Assembly (NCBI RefSeq): GCF_900215605.1
Contig: NZ_OBEL01000001.1
Span: 1,054,001 to 1,118,000 of the forward strand
Direction of reading: 5' to 3'
DNA length: 64,000 nucleotides
Source: Cohaesibacter gelatinilyticus
Lineage (GTDB): Bacteria > Pseudomonadota > Alphaproteobacteria > Rhizobiales > Cohaesibacteraceae
The notes under the pieces were generated by a model. It searched no databases. It had not been told where the DNA came from and saw nothing but the letters and a program-made list of their open reading frames with translations. This document shows positions 9,590-18,620 of the stretch, in pieces (position 1 is the stretch's first letter; each line of letters starts with the position of its first letter). A program made the position numbers and the translations under genes.

Positions 9590-10918
9590 ATGAGCAACCC
9601 CTTGAAACTGGGCCTTGCGGGCCTTGGAACGGTTGGCGTTTCTGTGGTGAAACGTCTTGCTCTGTTGGAAAACGAACTGGCCATGTCAGCGGGCCGCTCC
9701 ATGCGAGTAACCGCAGTGACAGCCCGCTCGCGCGACAAGGACAGAGGGGTTGATCTGTCAAATTGCACCTGGTTTGACGATCCGGTTTCGCTGGCCACCA
9801 ATGATGATATCGACGTCTATGTGGAATTGATGGGCGGAGACAGCGGCGCAGCAGAGGATTCCGTTCGCGCTGCACTCAAAGCTGGCAAGCATGTGGTCAC
9901 CGCTAACAAGGCATTGCTCGCCAAACACGGTAATGAACTTGCCAAGCTAGCCGAAGAAAACGGCGTTCAGCTGAATTACGAAGCGGCCGTTGCCGGTGGT
10001 ATCCCGATCATCAAAACCATGCGTGAAGGTATGGCGTCCAACGCCATCTCCCGTGTCTATGGGATCATGAACGGAACCTGCAACTACATCCTGACCCGGA
10101 TGGAGCTGGAAGGCCTGTCCTTTGAAGAGTGCCTGCAAGACGCTCAGCGCCTTGGCTATGCCGAAGCTGATCCGACTTTTGACGTTGAGGGCAATGACAC
10201 TGCTCATAAGTTGGCACTCTTGACCAGCCTGGCATTCGGTACTCAGATCGAAGCTGATAGCATTTTCCTCGAAGGCATTACCTCTCTGACCACTGACGAT
10301 ATCAAGGCAGCAGACGAGCTTGGTTTCCGCATCAAGCTTTTGGGTGTCGCACAGAAAACCGACACCGGCATCGAGCAGCGCGTACACCCAACCATGGTGC
10401 CGAAAAGCTCTGCTATCGCTCAGATTTCTGGCGTGACCAACGCTGTAGCTGTGGATGGTGATGCGGTAGGCTCCATTACCATGTCTGGCCCCGGCGCTGG
10501 TGGTGACGCGACGGCGTCTGCTGTTGTCGCCGATCTGGTCGATGTCGCGCGTGACTTCAAAATCTATCCGCTTGGCCGTCCGGCGGCAGAGCTGCAGCCA
10601 TATGTTCGCGCCAAAATGCGGGCGCACGAGGGTGGCTATTATATTCGCCTTTCCGTGAATGATCGTCCGGGTGCCTTCGCTTCTATTGCGCAGCGCATGG
10701 CAGAGCATGACATTTCACTGGAAAGCATCGTTCAGCGTCGCAGCAATGGGTATTTCACCAATGCTCAGAGTGAAGCGAGCGAAGTTGTGAAACCTCAGGC
10801 TGTTGTTCTCATCACTTATGAGACAACGGAAGAGGCCGTACGCAAGGCTTTGCAACAAATTGAGGAGGATGGGCACATTTCTGCGCCTCCACAGATGATT
10901 CGAATTGAACGATTGTGA
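9590..10918 (+). CDS. hom: Homoserine dehydrogenase
   Basis: A 442-residue monofunctional homoserine dehydrogenase, which reduces aspartate semialdehyde to homoserine for threonine, methionine and isoleucine. The Rossmann motif GLAGLGTVGVSVVKRL is at the N-terminus, VTANKALLAKHG follows, and the catalytic region EAAVAGGIPIIKTMREG plus GIMNGTCNYILTRM is intact. The C-terminus from about residue 350 (RLSVNDRPGAFASIAQRM) is an ACT domain, normally used for threonine feedback. Start taken at ATG 9590, which gives the standard N-terminus; TTG 9554 adds 12 residues unlike the family. It lies 60 bases after the aminotransferase and 57 before glpX, so one transcript is likely. Confidence 0.96.
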   Translation: MSNPLKLGLAGLGTVGVSVVKRLALLENELAMSAGRSMRVTAVTARSRDKDRGVDLSNCTWFDDPVSLATNDDIDVYVELMGGDSGAAEDSVRAALKAGKHVVTANKALLAKHGNELAKLAEENGVQLNYEAAVAGGIPIIKTMREGMASNAISRVYGIMNGTCNYILTRMELEGLSFEECLQDAQRLGYAEADPTFDVEGNDTAHKLALLTSLAFGTQIEADSIFLEGITSLTTDDIKAADELGFRIKLLGVAQKTDTGIEQRVHPTMVPKSSAIAQISGVTNAVAVDGDAVGSITMSGPGAGGDATASAVVADLVDVARDFKIYPLGRPAAELQPYVRAKMRAHEGGYYIRLSVNDRPGAFASIAQRMAEHDISLESIVQRRSNGYFTNAQSEASEVVKPQAVVLITYETTEEAVRKALQQIEEDGHISAPPQMIRIERL

Positions 10919-10975
10919 TTTTCAGAATATAGAACACGCAAACAGAACACTGTTGTGTCAAGGGGCTTAAAGAAG

Positions 10976-11962
10976 ATGGCTGAATCCAAGGAACAAGCGC
11001 TGGATCGTATCCTGACGCTGGAAATCGTCCGTGTAACCGAGCGCGCTGCTGTTGCTGCTGCCCGCCTGCGTGGTCATGGCAATGAAAAAGCAGCTGACCA
11101 AGCTGCCGTGGACGCCATGCGTCGCGAGCTGAACCAACTGCCAATCGATGGCACTGTTGTTATCGGTGAGGGTGAGCGCGATGAAGCTCCCATGCTCTAT
11201 ATCGGCGAAGAAGTAGGTACCAAAAAAGGCCCTAAAGTGGACATTGCTCTGGATCCTCTGGAAGGCACTACGATCTGCGCCAAGAACCTGCCGAACTCTC
11301 TGGCTGTGATCGCAATGGCAGAAGCTGGTTCTCTGCTGAACGCTCCTGACGTTTACATGGACAAGATCGCAATCGGCCCTGGCTATCCAGAAGGTCTGGT
11401 TGATCTGGATCGCACGCCAGTTGAAAACATGCAGGCTGTTGCCAATGCCAAGGGTGTGCCGATCAACGAAGTAACCGCTTGTATCCTTGACCGTCCACGT
11501 CACGCTAAACTGATCGAAGATGTACGCGCTACTGGCGCTGCAATCCGTCTGATCGGTGATGGTGACGTTGCTGGCGTCATTCACACCACTGACCCGGAAG
11601 AAACCGGCATCGATATCTATTTCGGTATTGGTGGCGCACCAGAAGGCGTTTTGGCTGCCGCTGCATTGCGTTGTATCGGTGGCCAGATGCAGGGCCGATT
11701 GGTCATCAACAGCGATGATCAACGTAAGCGCGCCATCAAAATGGGTGTAACCGATCCAAACAAGAAATTCACCATGGAAGAAATGGCGTCTGGTGATGTA
11801 ACCTTTGCTGCGACCGGCGTGACCGACGGCAACATGCTGTCTGGCGTGAAGTTCGGCAAAGAGCGTATTCGTACCGAGACCGTTGTCATGCGTTCTTCCA
11901 CCGGTACCGTTCGCTACGTGAAATCCGAGCATACCAACTTTTCCAAATTCCATCTGGATTGA
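10976..11962 (+). CDS. glpX: Class II fructose-1,6-bisphosphatase
   Basis: A 328-residue GlpX-type fructose-1,6-bisphosphatase (possibly also sedoheptulose bisphosphatase), a cytoplasmic gluconeogenic or Calvin-type enzyme. Metal and substrate motifs VVIGEGERDEAPMLYIGEEVG, DIALDPLEGTTICAKN and GGAPEGVLAAAALRC are all present. ATG 10976 is preferred to GTG 10955, which adds seven atypical residues. It lies downstream of hom, as in many alphaproteobacteria, and is followed by a strong terminator, so it closes the aminotransferase-hom-glpX unit. Confidence 0.95.
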   Translation: MAESKEQALDRILTLEIVRVTERAAVAAARLRGHGNEKAADQAAVDAMRRELNQLPIDGTVVIGEGERDEAPMLYIGEEVGTKKGPKVDIALDPLEGTTICAKNLPNSLAVIAMAEAGSLLNAPDVYMDKIAIGPGYPEGLVDLDRTPVENMQAVANAKGVPINEVTACILDRPRHAKLIEDVRATGAAIRLIGDGDVAGVIHTTDPEETGIDIYFGIGGAPEGVLAAAALRCIGGQMQGRLVINSDDQRKRAIKMGVTDPNKKFTMEEMASGDVTFAATGVTDGNMLSGVKFGKERIRTETVVMRSSTGTVRYVKSEHTNFSKFHLD

Positions 11963-12025
11963 TCCGGATATTGCTATCGGGCTGTGAGTGAAGGGGACCC
12001 TTCCGCTTGCTCCCATTTAGATTGT

Positions 12026-12058
12026 AAAAGGCGGGTCAGGATCTCTGATCCGCCTTTT
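12026..12058 (+). terminator. Rho-independent terminator after glpX
   Basis: Arms AAAAGGCGGGTCAG (12026-12039) and CTGATCCGCCTTTT (12045-12058) pair with a 5-base loop and end in T's. It separates glpX from recJ and rules out a recJ start upstream of it. Confidence 0.88.
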
Positions 12059-12097
12059 CTGTTTGCCATTTCCAGCAAACCCCATTTTGAGGCCATT

Positions 12098-13906
12098 ATG
12101 ATTTCAGATCGCAAAGCTTATCTCGGCGTCTCCAAGTCCGCCAAAGAGCGAAAATGGATAGAGCGGCTGGATGAGCGTGGAACCTCGATTGCATCTGCCA
12201 TTGCTCAAAGTCAGGGTATCGCCGATATCGTGGCCCGGGTCATGGCAGGGCGTGGGCTGGATCTGGAAGCGGCCGAGGGATATCTTGATCCTGCCATCAA
12301 AGATCTGATGCCGGATCCGTCTTGCATCACGGACATGGACCTGGCAGCTGAGCGCATCGCGCATTCCATTATCAAAGGTGACAAGATCGCGATCTTCGGG
12401 GATTACGATGTAGATGGGGCCACCTCCAGCGCGCTTCTCTATAATTTCCTCGCCCATTGTGGCATCGAAGCTACAATCTATATCCCTGATCGGATTTTTG
12501 AAGGCTATGGACCCAACCCTGATGCCATTGATCAGCTCATCGATGCTGGACATCAATTGATCGCCACGCTGGATTGCGGCTCCACATCTTTTACAGCATT
12601 GGAACGCGCCAAGGAACGAAATATTGATGTTGTGGTGCTGGATCACCATCAGGTGGGTGAAGAATTGCCGCCATGTGTTGCACTGGTCAATCCCAACCGA
12701 CAGGATGATCTCAGCAAGCTCGGCCATCTGGCAGCCGTTGGCGTTACCTTCATGACCATCGTTGCCGTCAATCGCACCTTGCGTCAGAAAGGCTTCTTTG
12801 GTGCGCAATGTTCTGCACCCAACCTTCTGGCTTGGTTGGATCTGGTAGCTTTGGGAACAGTCTGCGATGTGGTGCCACTTGTTGGCCTCAATCGTGCCTT
12901 TGTTACCAAGGGCATGCTGGTCATTCGCAAACACAGCAATGTCGGTCTTTCTGCTTTGCAAGCAGTATCTCGTGTCTCTGGTCCCGTACGCCCGTATCAT
13001 CTGGGTTTCCTTTTGGGGCCACGTATCAATGCCGGTGGACGCATTGGTGATGCTGCGCTTGGCGCACGTTTGTTGACAACAAGTAATCCATCTCAGGCCG
13101 AACAAATAGCCAATGAGCTAGAGCGTCTGAATAAAGAACGTCAGGCTCTGGAGCAGATCATGCTTGAGGAGGCGACTGCTCAGGCCGACATGCTTCTGAT
13201 GGCCGACCCGGACGCCGCCTGTCTCGTGACATCCAGCCCGGACTGGCATGCTGGAATCGTAGGCCTCCTGGCGTCACGTCTGAAAGAACGCTTCCGCCGA
13301 CCTGCCTTTGCCATTGCCATGGGTGCGAATGGGCAGGGGACTGGCTCTGGTCGTTCTATTGCTGGTGTCGATCTGGGCGCAGCAGTTCGAAAAGGCGTAG
13401 AAGAGGGTCGATTGGTCAAAGGCGGCGGGCACGCTATGGCAGCAGGCCTGACAGTGGAAGAGGGGGCTCTTCACTCTTTCAAAGCTTATTTGCATGATGA
13501 GCTGCTCTCACAAGTTGGGCAAGCACGTGCCAGTGATGAAATGAAAATCGATGGCGCACTCACTGCTACCGGGGCAACAGAAGATTTGGTCAATCTGCTG
13601 GAGAAGGCCGGGCCTTATGGAGCCGGTAACTCCGAGCCGGTCTTTGTCTTCCCATCCCATACCATCGCCTTTGCCGATGTTGTTGGGCAGGGCGGACATG
13701 TACGCTGTTCCCTCAAATCCAATGCCGGAGGCAACTTGAAAGGTATTTGCTTCCGTGCAGCCGATGAGCCACTGGGCAAGCTGTTGCTGGAGAATAGAGG
13801 CCAGCCTCTGCATGTTGCTGGCAGCTTGTCTTTGGATCACTGGCAGGGACGTCCAACGGTGCAGTTGCGTATTCTGGATGCTGCCGAACCTGTTCCACTA
13901 AGCTAG
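12098..13906 (+). CDS. recJ: Single-stranded-DNA-specific exonuclease RecJ
   Basis: A 602-residue RecJ, the 5'-3' single-strand exonuclease of recombination and mismatch repair. DHH motifs FGDYDVDGATSSALL (about residue 99) and VVVLDHHQVGEELP, plus the DHHA1 motif KGGGHAMAAGLT, are intact, and an OB-like C-terminal domain follows. The start ATG 12098 has GAGG five bases upstream and lies just past the glpX terminator; an open-frame extension to 11984 would run through the terminator. Its stop overlaps by nine bases the stop of the convergent MarR-GNAT gene. Confidence 0.96.
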   Translation: MISDRKAYLGVSKSAKERKWIERLDERGTSIASAIAQSQGIADIVARVMAGRGLDLEAAEGYLDPAIKDLMPDPSCITDMDLAAERIAHSIIKGDKIAIFGDYDVDGATSSALLYNFLAHCGIEATIYIPDRIFEGYGPNPDAIDQLIDAGHQLIATLDCGSTSFTALERAKERNIDVVVLDHHQVGEELPPCVALVNPNRQDDLSKLGHLAAVGVTFMTIVAVNRTLRQKGFFGAQCSAPNLLAWLDLVALGTVCDVVPLVGLNRAFVTKGMLVIRKHSNVGLSALQAVSRVSGPVRPYHLGFLLGPRINAGGRIGDAALGARLLTTSNPSQAEQIANELERLNKERQALEQIMLEEATAQADMLLMADPDAACLVTSSPDWHAGIVGLLASRLKERFRRPAFAIAMGANGQGTGSGRSIAGVDLGAAVRKGVEEGRLVKGGGHAMAAGLTVEEGALHSFKAYLHDELLSQVGQARASDEMKIDGALTATGATEDLVNLLEKAGPYGAGNSEPVFVFPSHTIAFADVVGQGGHVRCSLKSNAGGNLKGICFRAADEPLGKLLLENRGQPLHVAGSLSLDHWQGRPTVQLRILDAAEPVPLS

Positions 13907-14893
13907 CTTTTCTGGTGTTGGCCTGACAAACTTCTGTTCCATGACGTTTTTGCCCCATTGATCACCGAGATATTCTTCCGCCAGCTCAAAGCCGTGGCTT
14001 TCATAGAGGTGGCGTGCAGCATCAAGACCTTGAAAAGTCCATAGATGCAGAGCATCAAATTGCTGCTCATCAGCAAATGCGAGGGCAGTTTGAAACAGCA
14101 TCTTGCCTAGACCAGTACCGCGTAGTGCATCGTCCATGATGAACCATCGCAAATGACCGATATTGTCTCCCAGATCTTCACCGTCCAGAGCGATACTGCC
14201 TGCTAGCCGCCCGTTATAGTCGATATGCCAGATTTGATTGGCCGGATGTCTCAGACGAGGAAGAAAGTCGGCCAAGCCTGATCCGACTGTGGCCTCAAAT
14301 TGCAGATCAAAGCCCGAGTGTTTATGATAAAAACGCGCATGCAAGTCAGTGATTTGTCCTGCAATTCCGGGTTTATAGCCAGATTTGATCTGTACTGGTA
14401 CTGATGAGTCTCTGCTAGAGGTTTTACCAAGGCGGCTATTTTGCAAAGCCTGAGAATAAAGTGAGAGACCGGATGCCACGGTTGATGAAGCATCGCCAGA
14501 CAATGTCGTCAAGGCCGCAGAAACACGACTATTCGCATGATAGTTGATCTTGTGAAACAGTTTTTGTCCAGATGGTGTAAGGAATAGGATACGCTCTCTT
14601 GCATCCTGTTTTGATGCTTGGCGCTCCATCAAACCCTGCTTGAGAAGTGATTGAACCAACCTGCTGATCGTGGACTTTTCAAGTCTCAGACATTCTCCCA
14701 GATCGCGCGCATTGAACTGTTCACGATTGCCAATCTCCAAAATTGCATGCACGGCAGATAGAGATAATTCCGTCTCGGCGGCAACCTTGTCCAACACGCC
14801 AAGCTCTCGCACCAGCAATCGGGAGGAGGCGCGGATATCGGCGATCTGTTCCACGCTATGAAGGGCACCGCATAAAGATTGATCTGAAGACAT
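13898..14893 (-). CDS. MarR-GNAT fusion regulator/acetyltransferase
   Basis: A 331-residue protein with an N-terminal MarR-like winged helix (about 30-140; NARDLGECLRLEKSTISRLV, SKQDARERILFLTPSGQK) fused to a C-terminal GNAT acetyltransferase domain (about 170-320; LRWFIMDDALRGTGLGKMLF is the acetyl-CoA loop, HLYESHGFELAEEYLG the end). Such fusions are known as bifunctional HTH/GNAT proteins; substrate is unknown. ATG 14893 has GGAG seven bases upstream. An inverted repeat lies just upstream, suggesting autoregulation. Confidence 0.9.
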   Translation of the reverse strand: MSSDQSLCGALHSVEQIADIRASSRLLVRELGVLDKVAAETELSLSAVHAILEIGNREQFNARDLGECLRLEKSTISRLVQSLLKQGLMERQASKQDARERILFLTPSGQKLFHKINYHANSRVSAALTTLSGDASSTVASGLSLYSQALQNSRLGKTSSRDSSVPVQIKSGYKPGIAGQITDLHARFYHKHSGFDLQFEATVGSGLADFLPRLRHPANQIWHIDYNGRLAGSIALDGEDLGDNIGHLRWFIMDDALRGTGLGKMLFQTALAFADEQQFDALHLWTFQGLDAARHLYESHGFELAEEYLGDQWGKNVMEQKFVRPTPEKLA

Positions 14894-14916
14894 ATTATCA
14901 CTCCGAGAACAAATTA

Positions 14917-14933
14917 AGTTGTATCATGCAACT
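14917..14933. promoter_or_regulatory. Probable MarR operator upstream of MarR-GNAT gene
   Basis: AGTTGTATCATGCAACT is an 8-1-8 inverted repeat with one mismatch, placed about 24 bases before the MarR-GNAT start. The position and the AGTTG/CAACT arms suit a MarR-type autoregulatory site; binding is inferred. Confidence 0.7.
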
Positions 14934-15163
14934 ATATTGAGTGATGGATGTCAAGTTTCAAGCAGTGGAGACAGTCCTGTTGGGAGAAGAAAATGACTGG
15001 TTCACACTTGGAACTGATGCGTAAAAGCCTTTGCTTTTGTTTGTCTTTCATAAGATATGGCAAAATTTCGGTGTCCCGAAAAAGCCATGTGGATTTGTGA
15101 CAAAAAGATAAAATCCCGCTTGCGCTTTAATGCAAAGCTCCCTATAAACCGCCCATCAAATGC

Positions 15164-15239
15164 GCGCCCTTCGTCTAGCGGTCTAGGACGCCGCCCTTTC
15201 ACGGCGGAAACACGGGTTCGAGTCCCGTAGGGCGTGCCA
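15164..15239 (+). tRNA. tRNA-Glu(TTC), island attachment gene
   Basis: A 76-base tRNA with encoded CCA. The acceptor stem GCGCCCT/AGGGCGT, an anticodon stem with CCGCC and GGCGG around CTTTCA (anticodon TTC) and the T-loop GTTCGAGTC are all in place. The sequence is identical to the copy at 54180-54255. Its 3' end is the left border of the island. Confidence 0.97.
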
Positions 15240-15241
15240 CT
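15224..15241. repeat. attL: 3' end of tRNA-Glu
   Basis: CCCGTAGGGCGTGCCACT, the last 16 bases of tRNA-Glu with CCA plus two further bases, matches 54125-54142 exactly. This is the likely strand-exchange core for the adjacent integrase. Confidence 0.85.
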
Positions 15242-15248
15242 TTGTACA

Positions 15249-15285
15249 AAAAGCCCTTGCACACCAATCGGTTGCGAGGGCTTTT
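15249..15285. terminator. Bidirectional terminator between tRNA-Glu and integrase
   Basis: AAAAGCCCT (15249-15257) and AGGGCTTTT (15277-15285) form a stem with A's on one side and T's on the other, so it can end the tRNA transcript and the convergent integrase transcript. Confidence 0.8.
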
Positions 15286-15311
15286 GTCCAACTAGCTGCA
15301 TAGGTTGGACA

Positions 15312-16331
15312 TTATTTGCGTTTTGCCATTGCATTATCAGCCATCTTCTTCCTGTTTGCCGCCTGCACATATTTCCGAGCTTCATGTGGCGTTTTGTGGC
15401 CCAAAAACGTCATGACTTCATATTCAGTCCCGCCAGCCTCAGCCAATTGAGTAGCGCCAGCTTTCCGTAAACCATGAGCTCGGCCAGGCACTCCGGCCTC
15501 CCTGCAGCGATCACCAAACCAGTTCCCGAATGATTCAGTTGTATATCCCTCTCCAGCTGACTTAACCTGACTGATGAATGTCTTTCGATCTTTTGGAATA
15601 TTGATCAAAAACTTCTCAAGCTTGGCATGGAGAGGAAGATCAACACGCTCGCCTGTCTTTCCTCTGTTGTAGAAAATTCTGTTGTCATAAATGCTCGTCC
15701 AGCCCATCCGATTCACATCCTGACGTGCTGCACCCGTGTAAAGGATGAGATGGAGCACCATTGATGCAGTGGATGCCTCTCCATGATGTTCCAGGAACCT
15801 TGAGATTTCGCTCTCGGTCCAGGTGTGATAGCCATCCTCATTTTCTTTGATCTTCTTCACATCTTGAGCAGGATTGGAGGTAATTATCTCAAGCTTGATA
15901 GCGTATCTACAAAGGCGAGTGATGAGCTTTTTTAGCTTGTTGGCAGCGGCAGGAGTATTCATTTTCTTGAGGACAAGAGCCTCAACATGCTTAGGCCGAA
16001 GTTGGGCGACCCTACGATGGCCATGCTCCTGGCGAAAGCGCCTGATTTCGCCAAAGAGGTTTTTCCGGGTAGTTGGACTCAATAAAGCATAATCAGCCGA
16101 GCGCAGATATTGCTCGATTAGCCAATCAAACGTTCCGGGGGTAGCCCGGGATTTCGAGATAGTGTGAGGCTTGTTATTCAAGGCGGCCTGATAGGACGCC
16201 TCAAATTCCTTTGACCCATACGCCCCCTTGATATAGCCGGACACGCATCCCTTTTTCCTGAAGCGCCAACGTGTTTTACCATGGCGATCTATAATCCTTG
16301 TAATGCCTGGATATGGATTCTTTAGTTTCAT
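15312..16331 (-). CDS. int: Tyrosine recombinase, island integrase
   Basis: A 339-residue phage-type integrase. An N-terminal arm-binding part is followed by a core-binding domain (about 70-165) and a catalytic domain with Arg in TGAARQDVNRMG, His and Arg in AHGLRKAGATQLAE, His in MTFLGHKT and the nucleophile Tyr in EARKYVQAANRKKMAD. All catalytic residues are present, so it may be active. It points at the tRNA-Glu 3' end 72 bases away, the usual arrangement for tRNA-integrating islands. Its ATG overlaps the stop of a small upstream gene (ATGA), indicating translational coupling. Confidence 0.95.
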   Translation of the reverse strand: MKLKNPYPGITRIIDRHGKTRWRFRKKGCVSGYIKGAYGSKEFEASYQAALNNKPHTISKSRATPGTFDWLIEQYLRSADYALLSPTTRKNLFGEIRRFRQEHGHRRVAQLRPKHVEALVLKKMNTPAAANKLKKLITRLCRYAIKLEIITSNPAQDVKKIKENEDGYHTWTESEISRFLEHHGEASTASMVLHLILYTGAARQDVNRMGWTSIYDNRIFYNRGKTGERVDLPLHAKLEKFLINIPKDRKTFISQVKSAGEGYTTESFGNWFGDRCREAGVPGRAHGLRKAGATQLAEAGGTEYEVMTFLGHKTPHEARKYVQAANRKKMADNAMAKRK

Positions 16332-16513
16332 TGGTCGATTACCTCATCCCAGTCATCATCTTGCTGTTGCTCAATGGATTTGGGATTCTGAAGTTTCAGT
16401 TTGATTTCAAGGGAAGGTGAGATGGTGACTTCCGTGACAGTCTGGCCAGCGGTTTGAGCACCTCGCAGAGCACGAGTGATGTCTGACTGTTTGAAACCGG
16501 TTTTAGCTTTCAT
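16328..16513 (-). CDS. Small protein coupled to the integrase
   Basis: A 61-residue protein beginning MKAKTGFKQSDITRALRGA. GGAG lies about eight bases before ATG 16513; a longer frame to 16573 lacks such a site. It has a possible short helix-turn-helix (FKQSDITRALRGAQTAG) and an acidic tail (QQQDDDWDEVIDQ). The ATGA overlap with int means it is made with the integrase. A recombination-directionality or regulatory role is plausible for such a gene but not shown. Confidence 0.75.
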   Translation of the reverse strand: MKAKTGFKQSDITRALRGAQTAGQTVTEVTISPSLEIKLKLQNPKSIEQQQDDDWDEVIDQ

Positions 16514-16981
16514 CAAATATTCTCCAGTTTGGTTCTGACCAGGCGGCTTCCTGGCCGTTGAAGCGAAGAGCAAAATGTCCTTGCCCGTTGATCGTTAAGA
16601 GGGAACTAGGTTCAAAAGTTCTCAAACCAAAATCTGAAGTGATATTTTTTTTTGACTGGCGTTTTTGCCTTCAATGATCAGGGCAAAACAGCCAGGGCTT
16701 GCTCAGTAATGCAAAAACGGCCTGCTATGACGTGGCCGGAGAAACGGGTGCTGGAAATTCCAACCAATTGGATCAAATTTTGCCAATTTCCTGAATTTTT
16801 GGGGCGGGATAGATTGGTGCATCCGAGTGAAAACGGAAAAAATAAATTCAATCAAGATTTCTTATCAAGTAAGATATTGAATGTACTGATGTATTTAATT
16901 TGGGTGGATTTTTTCGTTTTTCGGCTGAAAAAATTACTGATTTAAGATTGTGATTTTTTTGTCCTCTGGATTGGTCGGTTT
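16514..16981. other. A+T-rich gap upstream of the integrase unit
   Basis: 468 bases with long T and A runs and no convincing gene; a 97-residue plus-strand open frame lacks a ribosome binding site and any recognisable sequence. It should contain the integrase promoter. Confidence 0.5.
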
Positions 16982-17302
16982 TTAAAGTCTGCTACCCGAA
17001 GACCAAAAATCGAACCAATCATCGACTTCGGGTTTAACGATTAATCTGGCGTCTTCTCTCGTCATGCCACTGATTTGAAGAAGGCTTTCATAATCTGTCA
17101 GCTCATGCCTGATGTGATTATGGGCGACAATGGCGACGGCTTTGGTAAGGGAGGTTTTCTTGGTCCAGGCCCGTTTCATGACCTTTTCAAGAATTTGATC
17201 AGCGTGATCTGATGGGCAATTGGGAAAATGCCGAGCAATTGTGGCTTCCACCTGGGAATGCTGGAATTGTTTGGTCTGATGAATGAGTGCTTTTTTTGCC
17301 AT
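16982..17302 (-). CDS. DUF2293-like protein, copy 1
   Basis: A 106-residue protein read from ATG 17302 (MAKKALIHQ). The centre has the pattern I recall for DUF2293: HFPNCPSDHADQIL, then KTSLTKAVAIVAHNHIRHEL and TDYESLLQISGMTREDAR, and a Trp-rich end. The family has no settled function. The open frame continues 55 codons upstream but those residues do not resemble the family. A clear paralogue lies at 45699-45965, also on the minus strand in the same island, but with a shorter C-terminus. Confidence 0.7.
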   Translation of the reverse strand: MAKKALIHQTKQFQHSQVEATIARHFPNCPSDHADQILEKVMKRAWTKKTSLTKAVAIVAHNHIRHELTDYESLLQISGMTREDARLIVKPEVDDWFDFWSSGSRL

Positions 17303-17766
17303 GGCGATTCTGCCTGTATCTTGAGGAATTTTTGATTTCCAGACTGCAGAGAGCCAGCGGAGAGCAGGTGCTTGCTGGCACCTGCTGATCAGCCTGGAAT
17401 GATTTGATAGGCGTTGATTTCTTTTCGGGATTTCAGAAGATCGATGATCCGCATCTGAGATGCCCAAATTTTGCTTCTGGCAAAAGAACGTGAATCTTAC
17501 GAAGTGGGTTCGATTGGCAGGAAACCAAAATAATTTTCAAAATCAGAGCAAGGCGCTGATATAGTTGGTTTATTTGTTTTGTCATCCAGTCGATGGATGC
17601 TGTCCTTGCAAAAAAATGCGTGACGGGTCGCAAAAAGGTAAAAAAGCAGACCTTCTTATTGTGACGACGTCGCGAGGAAAAACATGGATTTTTATAAATC
17701 CATGTTTTCTGGCTATGACGCTATGGTGATAGCGGCTTTTTTACCCTGCCTGTAGATGGGGAGAGG
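17303..17766. other. Intergenic region with two hairpins
   Basis: 464 bases between the DUF2293-like gene and the next upstream gene. AGCAGGTGC (17363-17371) and GCACCTGCT (17378-17386) form a nine-base stem with a six-base loop; its role is unknown. A terminator lies at 17679-17708. A 66-residue minus-strand open frame (17433-17633) is not supported. Confidence 0.5.
17679..17708 (-). terminator. Hairpin terminator after the 17767-18315 gene
   Basis: AAAACATGGATTT (17679-17691) and AAATCCATGTTTT (17696-17708) form a perfect 13-base stem with a four-base loop, with T's following on the minus strand. It is placed just after the stop of the minus-strand gene at 17767. Confidence 0.78.
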
Positions 17767-18315
17767 TCAGATATTTTTCAGGATCTCGTCGATAAAGACA
17801 CCCATTTCCGGGCTATAGAGATGTTCGCTGTTATTTTGCGGGCACAGGCAAAAATCGATTTGCTCTGAATGAACGAGTGCTTCGCGAAGATGCTTTGAGA
17901 TCTGATCCCGCACATCCTTATTGCCGAGTTTTGCATCACTCCGCATGGTCTCCTTCACGCGCTCCACGCACCGCCTATATTGCTCATTAAACAATCTGAC
18001 TTCGCTGACTGCTTCAGCCATCATGGCGATTTCCTTGCCAATCGAGGAGAGGGGGGCTGGGTCAAGGGTCTTGATCAATGAAAGAGCAGACTCCAGCTGC
18101 TTAAGGGCTGCATCATTGCTTGTCTTAACCTCAGACAAATTTTCTGCTGAGATCAGAAGAATGGGGTAAAAGGATATCGGACCTGATATGCAGTCGCTGT
18201 TGGTTGTTAAACATGTAACTGGTTCACGAGTTTGTTCCGAGATTGCGGTTTGCTCATTGTTGTCCTGTTGGATCTTGTCATCAGGGGTGATTTGCGGATT
18301 TAAAGCATCTTTCAT
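17767..18315 (-). CDS. Hypothetical cytoplasmic protein
   Basis: A 182-residue protein that I do not recognise. AAAGGA precedes the ATG at a good distance and a terminator follows the stop, so it is a real gene. It has no signal peptide or membrane span. A Ser/Thr/Gln-rich N-terminus is followed by a predicted helical region (about 65-150: NDAALKQLESALSLIKTL, EIAMMAEAVSEVRLFNEQY) that may form a coiled coil. It lies in the mobility part of the island between the DUF2293-like gene and an integrase remnant. Confidence 0.7.
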   Translation of the reverse strand: MKDALNPQITPDDKIQQDNNEQTAISEQTREPVTCLTTNSDCISGPISFYPILLISAENLSEVKTSNDAALKQLESALSLIKTLDPAPLSSIGKEIAMMAEAVSEVRLFNEQYRRCVERVKETMRSDAKLGNKDVRDQISKHLREALVHSEQIDFCLCPQNNSEHLYSPEMGVFIDEILKNI

Positions 18316-18620
18316 GGATTATCCTTTCAATTCTATGCTCCGCCTATCCATTCTTTCTTTGTCTATGTCAGACCAATCTGGTTGAATGTGGCGTCACCCG
18401 AAGCGTCACATGAAAGCAGATTGGTCTGTTCTTATCGCTTGCTGGTCTCAGGCCCTGTTGTGCCTGGAGGCATCAACGCTCATGCCTCCTGTTCGAACCC
18501 TGTTTTTTGGGCCTGTTTATCCTTGCTGATGTGTTTCGTCTCAGCCAATGGGACAGATTGGGTTGATTTCACAAAGGAGGTTTTGGCTCATCGTAACCCC
18601 ATAGGAGCGGTTTTCGTCAG

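Noticed and set aside
10967-12016. 349-codon minus-strand open frame
   Set aside because: Antisense of glpX, with a composition typical of a mirrored frame.
16652-16945. 97-codon plus-strand open frame next to the integrase unit
   Set aside because: No ribosome binding site, no family match and a low-complexity hydrophobic end; probably chance in an A+T-rich gap.
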